NCBI GenBank assembly: GCA_016793165.1
Contig: JAEULA010000073.1
Span: forward strand, 59,090-123,089
Source: Alphaproteobacteria bacterium
Lineage (GTDB): Bacteria; Pseudomonadota; Alphaproteobacteria; CACIAM-22H2
Length of the DNA: 64,000 nucleotides
Direction of reading: 5' to 3'
Shown one piece after another: positions 54,281-62,841 of this stretch; within the stretch, counting starts at the first letter, position 1; each line of letters opens with the position of its first letter. The translations under genes were made by a program, and so were the position numbers. Below the pieces are notes generated by a model, which did no database searches, was not told where the DNA came from, and saw nothing but the letters and a program-made list of their open reading frames with translations.

Positions 54281-55306
54281 TCAGGCCGCCTTGCGATCGA
54301 CGAAGGTCACCGCGCCAGCCTCGTCGCCGCCGCGCACGACATAGGCGACGACGTCCTCCGAGGACGTGGCGCGGAAGGCGCGCGCGAGTCCCTTGGGTGT
54401 CGTGAAGGTATCGCCGGGTCCGAGCAGCAGCGCGCCCTCCGGCGTCGCCACCTCCATCACGCCGCGATGGACGAAGATCACCTCCTCCTCGTCGCGCGTG
54501 TGCGCGGCGACTCGAGCACCGGAGGACAGCCTGAGGCAGCGCAGGTTGAAGCCGTGCGTCCACCAGCCGGTGATCGGGCCGGGGGCGAAGCCGTCCTTGG
54601 TCGCGCGCGGGGTGATCAGCGGGCACTCCTCCACGCCCGGAGCCGCGAGCGGCGAGCCGGCATGCGGAGTGAAGGCGTCCGTCCTGAGCACGCCCTGGGC
54701 CATCTTCTCGTGGGATGGGCTGCGCAGCTGCTGCGTGATCTGCTCGCGCGTCGGCGGCTGCTGCAGCTTCGCTCCGGGCGGCACGGTCTCGCCGATCGTC
54801 GTGTCGACCAGGCGCCCGCCCTCGAGCAACACGAGGCCGTACTTCGTCGCGAGATCGAAGACCCGCGGCGCCCAGGTCACCTTGCCTGCGTCGTTGCCGC
54901 CGAGCACCGCGAACAGGAAGCCGAGATCGGTGCCGATGTTCTCGAAGCCGCGGAAGACGTGGATCGGCAGCGAGATGACGTCGCCCGGCCCGAGATCGAC
55001 ATGGCCGTCGTCGGCGTTCTCGCCCCAGGTGAAGCGCCAGGTCCCCTTGTGGACGACGAACACCTCGGCGGTGTCGTGGCTGTGCTGGGAGTTGGTGCAC
55101 TTCGGAGGCTGGCGCGCGCCGCCGATGTTGAAGCCGTGGCGCTCGGCGATGTGCACGTGCTGATGCGGGTTCTCGGCGACACCCGGACCGATGATCGTGA
55201 AGTTCTCCTTCTTCTCCGAGCCCGGGGTGCGCGTGTCGACGAACGCGTTCGTGCAGGGCCGGAGATCGGCATAGCGCACGAGCCGGCTGGCGAGATCGAT
55301 GGTCAT
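54281..55306 (-). CDS. Bicupin protein
   Basis: A 341-residue protein with two cupin barrels. The first (about 45-165) has NPHQHVHIAERH and HSHDTAEVFVVHKG as possible metal ligands, with DLGPGDVISLPIHVFRGFEN closing it. The second (about 235-335) has RVAAHTRDEEEVIFVHRG and LLLGPGDTFTTP. Similar bicupins are dioxygenases (gentisate-like), isomerases or regulators; the substrate is unknown. It is second from the end of the enzyme genes in the LacI-associated run, coupled to the MetE-like gene. Confidence 0.87.
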   Translation of the reverse strand: MTIDLASRLVRYADLRPCTNAFVDTRTPGSEKKENFTIIGPGVAENPHQHVHIAERHGFNIGGARQPPKCTNSQHSHDTAEVFVVHKGTWRFTWGENADDGHVDLGPGDVISLPIHVFRGFENIGTDLGFLFAVLGGNDAGKVTWAPRVFDLATKYGLVLLEGGRLVDTTIGETVPPGAKLQQPPTREQITQQLRSPSHEKMAQGVLRTDAFTPHAGSPLAAPGVEECPLITPRATKDGFAPGPITGWWTHGFNLRCLRLSSGARVAAHTRDEEEVIFVHRGVMEVATPEGALLLGPGDTFTTPKGLARAFRATSSEDVVAYVVRGGDEAGAVTFVDRKAA

Positions 55307-55433
55307 GATGGCGTCCTCGTTGCTGGAGGTCAGGGCCGCAAGCCCGATGCGGCGTCGAAGAGGCGGCGACGGTCGAGTTCCATCGGCTTCCTCCGTTGGG
55401 CGTGGCGCATGTCGCCTCGGGCGCGATCGGTCG

Positions 55434-56423
55434 TCACGCGCCGGCTCGTCCTTCCTGATGGGCGAGGATCTGTTTCCAGATCGAGACCTCGTCCGTGACG
55501 ATCCATTCCTGGGTGACGCGGCCGTCGACCATGTGCGCGTGGTTCATGCCCATCACGTAGACCGGCGCCCCGGTCGGCGCACCGAAACGGCCGAAGCCCG
55601 CATGGGTGCCGCGCAGGCCCCAGCGCATCGTGAGGCGCGTCGCACGACCCGGCTCGCGGTTGGCGAAGGCGCTCTCGCAGGTGAAGACGCCGTCCGGGAA
55701 CGAGGCGAGATAGCCGAGGCAGAAGCGGTCGATGTCGCCGTGGCCGTTCACCTCGCCGCCGCCCGGCACCGACACGGCCGCGCCGTGGAAGTAGAGGTCG
55801 CGGATCGCCGCGGTCTCCTTGACGCCCCAGATGCGCAGCCAGCCCTCGCGATAGCGGCGCACATCGGGCGCGTCCTCCATCGGCGCGCGATAGACGCCCG
55901 CGACGTCGCGCTCCGGCGTGAAATAGTCGACGCGGCCGTTGAGCGCGATCTCGTGCGCGACCATGCGGCGCGCGAGCTCGACGGGCGCCAAGCCGAGGCA
56001 GTGCGCGAAGGCGGCCTGGTCGCGCACCAGCCATTCCTCGGTGACGATCGCGTCCTTGACCCAGCAATCCGCGATGATGCGCGTGCGCACCATGCGGTTG
56101 GTGGCCGTCCCGTAGCTCCCGTCGCCCTGATGGCGCATCACCGAGATCAGCCGGTGCGAGGACAGGAAGCTGCCGTCACCCTCGTCGTTCCAGATCACGT
56201 CCTCGCCGACGAGCTGGCGGTCGGGGAACTGGTGCAGCGTCTGCAGGGTCTGCGCCGTGACGCCGTCGTTGCTGGTCGTGACGCCGGTCGCCGCCCGCAC
56301 CAGGCACTTTCCGGCGTAGTAGGTGCCGATCTTGCCGCCGATGCCGCGGTCCTCCCAGATCTCGCGCGTGATGCCGTAGATGAAGTCGTGGACGTTGGCG
56401 TAGCGACCGAGGACGGGCTTCAT
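55434..56423 (-). CDS. Double NTF2/SnoaL-like ester cyclase family protein, paralogue 2
   Basis: A 329-residue protein made of two NTF2-like (SnoaL/polyketide cyclase) halves, each with the fingerprint of a cone-shaped beta barrel. The first half has HDFIYGITREIWEDRGIGGKIGTYYAG, the second IRDLYFHGAAVSVPGGGEVNGHGDIDRF and a GAPVYVMGMNHAHMVDGRVTQEW strand. It is homologous over its length to the next gene upstream. Its ATG overlaps that gene's stop (ATGA), indicating tandem duplication. Catalytic role unknown; probable isomerase or lyase of a small ring compound. Confidence 0.82.
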   Translation of the reverse strand: MKPVLGRYANVHDFIYGITREIWEDRGIGGKIGTYYAGKCLVRAATGVTTSNDGVTAQTLQTLHQFPDRQLVGEDVIWNDEGDGSFLSSHRLISVMRHQGDGSYGTATNRMVRTRIIADCWVKDAIVTEEWLVRDQAAFAHCLGLAPVELARRMVAHEIALNGRVDYFTPERDVAGVYRAPMEDAPDVRRYREGWLRIWGVKETAAIRDLYFHGAAVSVPGGGEVNGHGDIDRFCLGYLASFPDGVFTCESAFANREPGRATRLTMRWGLRGTHAGFGRFGAPTGAPVYVMGMNHAHMVDGRVTQEWIVTDEVSIWKQILAHQEGRAGA

Positions 56424-57394
56424 GCGGCACCTGCGATCTGGGCGTGGACGGAGACGTCGTCGACGAGCATCCACTCGTTGACGATGCGATCGTCGCGCAG
56501 CTCGACCTGGCTGATGCCCAGCAGCACCAGCATCGCCCCGCTCGGAGCGCCGTAGCGCCCGTGCCCGCGGTGGCGGCCCGCATAGGACCAGCGCACCGCG
56601 ACGCGCGGCGGCCGCCCGGGATCGCGCCGCGCGACCGCGTGATGCGCGGTGAAGCTGCCGTTCGGGATCGCGGCGAGCAGGCCGAAAAGGAAGCGCTCGA
56701 GGCTGTGCGTGCCGTAGTGCAGCTCGGCACCCGGCGCCTCGAGCCGCACGGCGCGGTCGTAATGCCTGGCGATGCGGTCGAGATCGGCACCGGGCCAGAT
56801 CTCCTTCCACGCGTCGATCACGCGCGCGGCCAGCGCCTGATCGCCTTCGATCGTGAGGCCTTCGGGATCCGCCCAGCGCGCCAGCAGCGCATCCGCGCCC
56901 GGAGCGGCCATCGCCGGATTCGCGCGCGCCGCGGCATGGCCGATCGCGACGGGATCGGCACCAAGCTGGAGCGCGACGCCGGCCTGATCGCGGACGAGCC
57001 ATTCCTCGACGACACGGTTCTCGCGGCACAGGCAATCGGCGATCGTGAGCATGAGGAGAGATCGGCCGGTCGCCTTGCCGAAGCGACCGCTTCCGTCGTG
57101 GCGCGCCGTCGAACGCGCGCGATGCGAAGAGTAGAACCCGGCCGGCTTGTCGCCGATGATCACGTCATCGGCGAGAAGCTGACGATCGGGAAACTCCGCC
57201 AGCGCCTCGAGCGTGCTGTTCACCACCGCCTCGGCCGTGTCCGAAAGGCCGAGCGGCGTGCGCACAAGCGTCCGCGGCGCATAGTAGCGATCGCGGATCA
57301 AGCCGATGCCGCGGCTTTCCCAGATCCGGTGCGTGATCTTGATGATGTAGTCGACCGGATCCGTGAACTCCGGATCGAAGCCCTGCATGCTCAC
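56420..57394 (-). CDS. Double NTF2/SnoaL-like ester cyclase family protein, paralogue 1
   Basis: A 324-residue paralogue of the following gene, with the same two-half layout. The first half has PVDYIIKITHRIWESRGIGLIRDRYYAP, the second LDRIARHYDRAVRLEAPGAELHYGTHSLERF and GAMLVLLGISQVELRDDRIVNEW. It is the first gene of the LacI-associated run. The start is GTG at 57394 with GGGAG nine bases before it; an ATG two codons later is possible. The operator centred between 57430 and 57431 is only 23-50 bases upstream, so a bound repressor would block expression. Confidence 0.82.
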   Translation of the reverse strand: MSMQGFDPEFTDPVDYIIKITHRIWESRGIGLIRDRYYAPRTLVRTPLGLSDTAEAVVNSTLEALAEFPDRQLLADDVIIGDKPAGFYSSHRARSTARHDGSGRFGKATGRSLLMLTIADCLCRENRVVEEWLVRDQAGVALQLGADPVAIGHAAARANPAMAAPGADALLARWADPEGLTIEGDQALAARVIDAWKEIWPGADLDRIARHYDRAVRLEAPGAELHYGTHSLERFLFGLLAAIPNGSFTAHHAVARRDPGRPPRVAVRWSYAGRHRGHGRYGAPSGAMLVLLGISQVELRDDRIVNEWMLVDDVSVHAQIAGAA

Positions 57395-57416
57395 GCAGCA
57401 CCACTCCCGGCTACAA

Positions 57417-57443
57417 CTCGGTTTGCATTCGTATGCAACCGAG
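57417..57443. promoter_or_regulatory. LacI-family operator
   Basis: Inverted repeat CTCGGTTTGCATTCGTATGCAACCGAG. The core TTGCATT-CG-TATGCAA (57423-57438) is an even palindrome with a central CpG, the classic LacI-family layout, with one mismatched pair. It precedes the NTF2-like gene at 57394, and a LacI regulator closes the same gene run. Confidence 0.75.
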
Positions 57444-57796
57444 CCTTACCCAAACCCAAGGCGAGAGTCCAAGAATTCGTCGCAAGGGGGCGAGCGTCAA
57501 TCCGCGGACGGGAATCCGCCCGAGCGACCAGCTCGCCGTCGTCTGTCGGACGGGTCGCTCATGCCGAGCGGCGGACATAGCGGCGGATCGACACCGCGCA
57601 CGGCACACCTGGCGTCCCGGCACCGATGAGCACCGGGCGACGCGCACCGCGTCGGCCCTCGTCGCCGTCGCCAGGCCGGTCATCGGGCGCGTCTTCGTCG
57701 GGCACCGGTCGCGCGCATCGGAGCGGTTCGTGGTCGCATGCCGCTCGCGACAGCGACCAGCGGGCGCCGGTAGCGATCGCGCTCGCGGTCGGCAGC
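57444..57796. other. Non-coding space upstream of a broken gene
   Basis: Between the operator and the SnoaL-like remnant. None of the overlapping frames reads as a protein. It may contain the decayed 5' part of that remnant and the promoter of the divergent run. Confidence 0.4.
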
Positions 57797-58098
57797 ATGG
57801 TCCAGGGCCCTCGCCGGCAGAACATCCGCGTCTCGCGGCCGCCTTTCATCATCACGCGGGTGACCAGCGCCCTGTCGGTCCATTCCGGCGAGTTCATGGG
57901 GATTCCGCCGACCGGCAAGCGCGTCGAGATCCGCGACATGGATTTCCGGAGGGTCAGGGAGGGCAAGATCGTCGAGAACCGGGTGATGTCGACGTCCCGC
58001 ATGTCATGCGCCGGCTCGCGGTCGATCCCCTCGGCGGCCACGGCCTGGAGGAATACGACGCCGGCCGCAAGCTGCCGCCGAGGCCGGCGAAGGGGTGA
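57797..58098 (+). pseudogene. Frameshifted SnoaL-like ester cyclase remnant
   Basis: One frame (57626-58174) encodes FIITRVTSALSVHSGEFMG and IPPTGKRVEIRDMDFRRVREGKIVENRV. This is the core of the SnoaL-like ester cyclase family, usually HxGEFxGIPPTGKxVEI...RxxDGKIVEHW. The expected continuation, DVDVPHVMRRLAVDPLGG followed by a GRKLPPRPAKG end and TGA at 58096-58098, is in another frame (57433-58098). A single-base shift near 57985 would join them. No convincing N-terminal third is seen upstream. It is most likely a decaying relative of the cyclase genes next door; sequencing error at one base is the alternative. Confidence 0.75.
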
Positions 58099-58109
58099 CC
58101 GGCGCCGGC

Positions 58110-59432
58110 TCAGCCCACCTTCCACCCGTCAAGGCGGTCCTGCATCCGGTACCACGTGCCCACGGCCGGCATGAACCAGGGCCGGCCGTCGTAGAAGGGC
58201 AGCGTCGGGAACGGCAGTCGCGAGAAGGCCGAAGGCCGGTTGTCGCCGCCGATGATCTGGCGCGCGGCGCAACGGCCGAGATGCGTCATCGTCACGACGC
58301 CGCTTCCGTTGCAGCCGAGCGCGAAGTGCACGCCGTCGCGCTCGCCCACATGCGGGAGCATGTCGACGGCGAAGGCGACGTTTCCGCGCCACGCATGCGT
58401 GATCTTCACGCCGCGGAGATCGGGCAGCAGATGGGTGAGGAAGCGGTGCAGCCGGGCCCCGGCGCGCCGCACGTCGGTGTCGACGAAGCTGGCGCGGCCG
58501 CCGAACAGGATTCGAGAGCGGTCGGGCGACGGGCGGAAGTAGTAGAGGATCTTCTTCGTGTCGCCGTAGACGCGGGCGTTGCGCAGATTGGCCCGCACCC
58601 GCGCCTCGCCCAGAGGCTCGGTCGCGATCATGTAGCTGGGGACCGGAATGAGCCGCCGGCGGTGCCACGGCGTGGCGGCGCCGGTATAGCCGTTGGTCGC
58701 GACCATGATGGTGCCGGCGCGGACGACGCCGTGATTGGTCTCCACGGCGAAGCGTCCGCCCGTCTGCGTCCAGCCCTTCACGTCGACGCCGCTGCACAGC
58801 GTCGCGCCCAGGCGCTTCGCCGCGGCGGCGAGGCCGCGCGTGTAGAGCGCGGGATGCACGGAGCCGGCGCGCTGGATGACGAGGCCGCCGTGGTAGCGGT
58901 CGGTCGCGATCTCCTCTTCGAGGCGGTCGCGCGTCAGGATCTCCGCATCGTCGCGCCCGGCCGCGTTGAGCATGTCTGCGCGGCGCTTGAGCATGTCGAG
59001 CGCCTTGGGCGCGTGCGCGCCCACGAAGCGGCCGCAGCGCCGGTAGTGGCAGTCGAGCTGCTCGCGCTCGATCAACGCCTCGAATTCGTCGAAGCTCGCC
59101 TCCGCCTCTTCGACCATCTCGGCGAGCAGCTTCGGATCGACGGCCTGCTGGAGATTGCTCTTCGCGCGGCCAAGGCTCCCGGCGCCGGAGAGCGCGCCGC
59201 CGTTGCGCGAGGAGGCGCCCCATCCGATCGCCTCGCGATCCAGGACGACGGACTTCACGCCCGCGCGCCCGAGCTCGACGGCGGTCGACAGTCCGGCGAT
59301 GCCGCCGCCGATGATCGCGACATCGGTTTCGTCGGGCAGCGGCGTGGGTGCGGGGAGCGGCGGGCCGTCCTCCCACCAGAACGGACGCTCGACGAAGCCC
59401 GGGGCGAAGATCTCGGAAAAATCGGCGCTCAT
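58110..59432 (-). CDS. FAD-dependent oxidoreductase (DAO family, PuuB-like)
   Basis: A 440-residue flavoprotein. The N-terminal segment SEIFAPGFVERPFWWEDGPP is typical of gamma-glutamylputrescine oxidase-like proteins. The dinucleotide-binding loop is IIGGGIAGLSTAVELGRAG (about 40-58), then WGASSRNGGALSGAGS and a C-terminal HAWRGNVAFAVDMLPHVG. It oxidises an amine or amino acid with oxygen as acceptor, giving an aldehyde or keto acid plus ammonia. The start at 59432 is preferred to a longer frame from 59603, which adds arginine-rich noise. It is divergent from the 2-hydroxyacid dehydrogenase. Confidence 0.9.
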   Translation of the reverse strand: MSADFSEIFAPGFVERPFWWEDGPPLPAPTPLPDETDVAIIGGGIAGLSTAVELGRAGVKSVVLDREAIGWGASSRNGGALSGAGSLGRAKSNLQQAVDPKLLAEMVEEAEASFDEFEALIEREQLDCHYRRCGRFVGAHAPKALDMLKRRADMLNAAGRDDAEILTRDRLEEEIATDRYHGGLVIQRAGSVHPALYTRGLAAAAKRLGATLCSGVDVKGWTQTGGRFAVETNHGVVRAGTIMVATNGYTGAATPWHRRRLIPVPSYMIATEPLGEARVRANLRNARVYGDTKKILYYFRPSPDRSRILFGGRASFVDTDVRRAGARLHRFLTHLLPDLRGVKITHAWRGNVAFAVDMLPHVGERDGVHFALGCNGSGVVTMTHLGRCAARQIIGGDNRPSAFSRLPFPTLPFYDGRPWFMPAVGTWYRMQDRLDGWKVG

Positions 59433-59536
59433 GGACGGCCACTCTATCGCAGCCCGCGCACTGCGGTCAGCGCGATTGCCCGCACGGCGATTTGCCGCCA
59501 CCCTTCCCGTCCTCGCCGCAACCGGACCCCGCCTCG

Positions 59537-60445
59537 ATGCGCCCGATCTATTTCGACTGCAGCACCGCCATGGCGCGGACCCTGACGCCCGAGCTGCTTG
59601 CACGCTGCCCCGCGCTCGAGGTCGCGATGGACGATCCGAACCGCGACGTGCTGCTCGCGCGCATTGCGGATCGCGAGATCGTCGTGCTCGGCAAGACGGT
59701 GCTCGGCGCCGCCGAGCTCGCGCGCCTGCCGCGGCTGCGCCACATCGTGTTCCTCGGCACCGGCGCCTCGAGCTATGTCGACCTAACCGCCGCCGCGGCG
59801 CAGGGCATTACGGTGCACGTCGTCCCCGGCTACGGCAGCCGCGCGGTCGCCGAGCACGCCCTGGCGCTGATGCTGGCCTGCGCGCGCCAGATCGTGCCCA
59901 TGGATCGCGCGATCCGCGCCGGCGGCTTCCCGTCGCTGCACGGCATGGAGCTCGCCGGCAAGACCCTGGGCCTCGTCGGCCTGGGCGACATCGGCGCGGA
60001 GGTCGCGCGCCTCGGCGCCGCCCTGGGCATGGACGTCGTCGCCTGGACGCGCGGCGGCGACGCGCGCGGCGCGCCCGCCCGGCTCCTGCCGCTCGACGAG
60101 GTGTTCGCATGCGCCCATATCGTCAGCCTCCACGTCGCGCTGACGCCCGAGACGCGCGGTCTCGTCGATGCGCGGCGTCTGTCGCTGATGCGCGCGGGCA
60201 GCCTGCTGATCAACACCGCGCGGGGCGCCGTCGTCGACGAGGCCGCACTGGTCTCCGCCCTCGAGCGCGGGACACCCGCCGCAGCCGGCCTCGACGTGTT
60301 CGTCGATGAACCGCCCGCGCCGGACCATCCGCTGCGCCGCCTCGACAACGTCGTGCTCACCGGCCACGCGGCGTTCCGCACGCCCGAGGCCTCGCGCCGG
60401 CTCGTCGAGCGGGTGTTCGCCATCGTCAACGATCTATTGCGCTGA
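59537..60445 (+). CDS. D-isomer-specific 2-hydroxyacid dehydrogenase
   Basis: A 302-residue NAD(P)-dependent dehydrogenase. Rossmann loop GLVGLGDIG (146-154). Catalytic set R229 (NTARGAVVDEAAL), E258 (DEPP) and H277 (LTGHAAF). It interconverts a 2-keto acid and a D-2-hydroxy acid, for example hydroxypyruvate/glycerate or glyoxylate/glycolate; the substrate is not resolved. The start at 59537 matches the first strand of the substrate domain. The serine-hydrolase gene begins 12 bases after its stop. Confidence 0.9.
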   Translation: MRPIYFDCSTAMARTLTPELLARCPALEVAMDDPNRDVLLARIADREIVVLGKTVLGAAELARLPRLRHIVFLGTGASSYVDLTAAAAQGITVHVVPGYGSRAVAEHALALMLACARQIVPMDRAIRAGGFPSLHGMELAGKTLGLVGLGDIGAEVARLGAALGMDVVAWTRGGDARGAPARLLPLDEVFACAHIVSLHVALTPETRGLVDARRLSLMRAGSLLINTARGAVVDEAALVSALERGTPAAAGLDVFVDEPPAPDHPLRRLDNVVLTGHAAFRTPEASRRLVERVFAIVNDLLR

Positions 60446-60457
60446 CGCGGGGCCAGC

Positions 60458-61720
60458 ATGCGTATCGCCCCGATGCTCGCGCTCGCCGCGGCTCTCGCGA
60501 CGGCGGGCTGCGTCACCGATACGACGACGACGCGCCAGGTCGACGGCTTTGTGCGCTCGCCGACCGGCCCGGATCCCGGACGCTACGGCGGTCTCGGCGG
60601 AGTCTATCCGAGCGCGACGCGCGCGACGTGGACGCAGGCAGCCTACAGCGTCGACGGATTCTCGCGCCTCGACGCGCTCTTTCCCGCGGCCGTGGTCGCG
60701 CGCGGCACCGCGCCCTCCGCCTGGCGCCGCGCCGCCGAGGAGCCGGCGATCCGCTACGACGCCCCCGCGCAGTTCGGCGGCGGGCGCCTCACGCTCGACC
60801 AGTATCTCGAGCGCAATCCGACGACCGGCCTGCTGATCGCCCGCGACGACATGATCCTGGTCGAGCGCTACCGCTACGCGCGCAACGACAGCCATCGCCT
60901 GACGTCGTTCTCGATGGCGAAGACGATCACCGCGATGCTGGTGGGGATCGCCGTGCGCGACGGCGCGATCGCCTCGATCGACGATCCCGCCGAGCGCTAC
61001 GTGCCAGAGCTTGCGGGACGCGCCTACGGCCGCACGCCGATCCGGCATCTGCTCACGATGTCGTCGGGCGTGCGCTTCCGCGAGGATTACGACGGCACCG
61101 ACGACGTCGCCGCGCTCTCGCGCGCGACGATCGGCGGCCAGGGCCCCGGCGGAGCGAGCGCAGTGCTGGCCTTCGACGAACGTGTGGCGCCGCCGGGCAC
61201 GCGCTGGTCCTACGCCTCGGGCGAGACGCAGGTGCTTGGCCTGGTGCTGCGCCGGGCGCTCGGCCGACCGATCGTGGAGTATCTCTCCGAGCGCGTGTGG
61301 AAACCGATGGGCGCCGAGGCCGACGCGAGCTGGCTCGTCGACCGCTCCGGCCAGGAGGTCGTCTACGGCTTCTTCAACGCCACGCTGCGCGACTATGCAC
61401 GGCTCGGCATGCTGCTCGCCCGGGGCGGCCGGGCCGGCGAGCGTGCGCTGATCCCCGCAGCGTGGATCGCCGAGGCCACGCGCGCGCACTTCACGGCGGC
61501 GCAGACCGGTCGCGGCCTCGGCTACGGATTCCAGACCTGGGTGATGCCCGAGAACGACGGCAGCTTCGTCTTCCTCGGCGTGCGCGGCCAGGCGCTGTTC
61601 GTCGACCCCGGGCGGCGGCTCGTCATGGTGCATACCGCCGTGCGCCCGGATTCGCGCGACCCGCGCGGCGCCGAGACCTTCGCGCTCTGGCGCGCCGTGA
61701 AGCGCGACCTCGCGCGCTAG
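60458..61720 (+). CDS. Class C beta-lactamase-like serine hydrolase (lipoprotein)
   Basis: A 420-residue exported serine hydrolase. Lipoprotein-like signal ending ATAGC18. The penicillin-recognising fold has S152-x-x-K155 (FSMAKT) and the Y252-x-S motif (SYASGETQ). A third-motif equivalent near RGLGYGFQTW and the closing FLGVRGQALFVDPGRRLVMV also fit the EstB/class-C group. It is more likely an esterase or peptidoglycan-related enzyme than a resistance determinant. It is probably co-transcribed with the dehydrogenase upstream. Confidence 0.87.
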   Translation: MRIAPMLALAAALATAGCVTDTTTTRQVDGFVRSPTGPDPGRYGGLGGVYPSATRATWTQAAYSVDGFSRLDALFPAAVVARGTAPSAWRRAAEEPAIRYDAPAQFGGGRLTLDQYLERNPTTGLLIARDDMILVERYRYARNDSHRLTSFSMAKTITAMLVGIAVRDGAIASIDDPAERYVPELAGRAYGRTPIRHLLTMSSGVRFREDYDGTDDVAALSRATIGGQGPGGASAVLAFDERVAPPGTRWSYASGETQVLGLVLRRALGRPIVEYLSERVWKPMGAEADASWLVDRSGQEVVYGFFNATLRDYARLGMLLARGGRAGERALIPAAWIAEATRAHFTAAQTGRGLGYGFQTWVMPENDGSFVFLGVRGQALFVDPGRRLVMVHTAVRPDSRDPRGAETFALWRAVKRDLAR

Positions 61721-61738
61721 CCACAAGTCGGCGCCGCG

Positions 61739-62047
61739 TCAGGCGGCGAGCAGGCCGCGGGCGAGCGCCACGACCGCCACGCCGGCCAGCGCGGCGACGA
61801 TGTCGTTGCCGGTGACGCGCATGACGAGGATCACGGCGCCCAGTGCCACCCACTCCGCGGGCCCTGCCGCGACCATCGCCGGCGCCACGATCCCGATCAT
61901 GACCGCGAAGGGAACGGCGCGAAGGGCCGTCTCGATCGCCGGCGTCACGCGCACGAAGCGCATCAGCAGGAATCCGCCGGCGCGGCAGGCGAACGAGGCT
62001 GCCGCCATCGCGAGCAGGGCGGGCAGGAATTCAGCGCCGACGGTCAT
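61739..62047 (-). CDS. azlD: AzlD-type branched-chain amino acid exporter subunit
   Basis: A 102-residue protein with three to four membrane helices and the AzlD line FACRAGGFLLMRFVRVTPAIETALRAVPFAVMIGIVAP. It is the small partner of AzlC in amino-acid export. Its ATG lies inside the end of azlC (17-base overlap), so the two are translationally linked. Confidence 0.88.
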   Translation of the reverse strand: MTVGAEFLPALLAMAAASFACRAGGFLLMRFVRVTPAIETALRAVPFAVMIGIVAPAMVAAGPAEWVALGAVILVMRVTGNDIVAALAGVAVVALARGLLAA

Positions 62048-62732
62048 GGGTCGCGTAGGCCGCCGCAGCGCCCGCGAGGCCGGCGGCAACGACCGTCCAG
62101 CCGCCGGGCGCGAGGCGATGGATCGCGAGCGCCGTCGCCAGCGCAGCCGCGCCGGGCAGCAGGCTCGCCCGCCCGCGCCAGAAGGCGGATGCCATCGCGG
62201 CCGACAGCGCCACGATCATGAAGTCGACGCCGAAGCGGCGGGGATTGGCGACGATGCCGCCGAGAAGATGGCCGATCAGCGTGCCCGAGACCCAGGGCAT
62301 GAACATCGCGAGACCCGAGCCGAGCAGGAATCCGCCGTCGTGCCGGCCCTCCGCATGCTCGCGCATCGCCAGCGCCCAGTTGCTGTCGCCCATCAGGAAA
62401 AGCGTCGGGTAGATGCGCGCCGCCGGCACGCCCTCCAGCCACGGGCGGATGGCCGCTCCGTAGAGCACATAGCGGGCGTTGGTGAGCAGGATGGTCGCGA
62501 CGATCGGGAGCACCAGCGGGCTCTGCGACCACCCCTGCAGCGCCGCGATCTGCGCCGAGCCCGAGTAGATCAGCGCGCTCATCAGCACGGCCTCGAGCGC
62601 GCTGCGCTGCGCCTCGCCGGCGAGCACGCCGAACACGATGCCGTAGAGGATCCCGCCGGCCCCGAGCGGCAGGCCCAGGACGAATCCGCGCCGGATGCCC
62701 GCCGCGGTGAAGGGGACGATGCGGCGCGTCAT
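62031..62732 (-). CDS. azlC: AzlC-type branched-chain amino acid exporter subunit
   Basis: A 233-residue inner-membrane protein with about seven helices. Family segments LPLGAGGILYGIVFGVLAGEA, ALIYSGSAQIAALQG and LLTNARYVLYGAAIRPWL mark AzlC/YgaZ. With AzlD it probably exports valine-type amino acids or analogues. It follows the FAH gene by about 110 bases that contain a strong hairpin. Confidence 0.92.
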   Translation of the reverse strand: MTRRIVPFTAAGIRRGFVLGLPLGAGGILYGIVFGVLAGEAQRSALEAVLMSALIYSGSAQIAALQGWSQSPLVLPIVATILLTNARYVLYGAAIRPWLEGVPAARIYPTLFLMGDSNWALAMREHAEGRHDGGFLLGSGLAMFMPWVSGTLIGHLLGGIVANPRRFGVDFMIVALSAAMASAFWRGRASLLPGAAALATALAIHRLAPGGWTVVAAGLAGAAAAYATHDRRR

Positions 62733-62780
62733 CGATCCCGTCGTCGGTCGTGATCTCGGTCCAGCGCGTCCGGGCGGCGG

Positions 62781-62816
62781 CGGGACGGGAACGTCGGCCT
62801 CGACGCTCCCGTCCCG
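62781..62816. terminator. Perfect 10-bp hairpin between FAH and azlC genes
   Basis: cgggacggga (62781-62790) and tcccgtcccg (62807-62816) form a perfect stem. The outer bases gcggcgg/ccgcgg-like extend it with two mismatches. It lies after the FAH-family stop on the minus strand. No T-run follows, so intrinsic termination is uncertain. Confidence 0.55.
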
Positions 62817-62841
62817 TTGCCGCGGAGCGGCGGCGTCGACG

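Noticed and set aside
60458..61720. Calling the class C beta-lactamase-like protein an antibiotic-resistance gene
   Set aside because: The S-x-x-K and Y-x-S motifs are shared by esterases and peptidases of the same fold. The lipoprotein form and lack of an ampR neighbour give no support for resistance.
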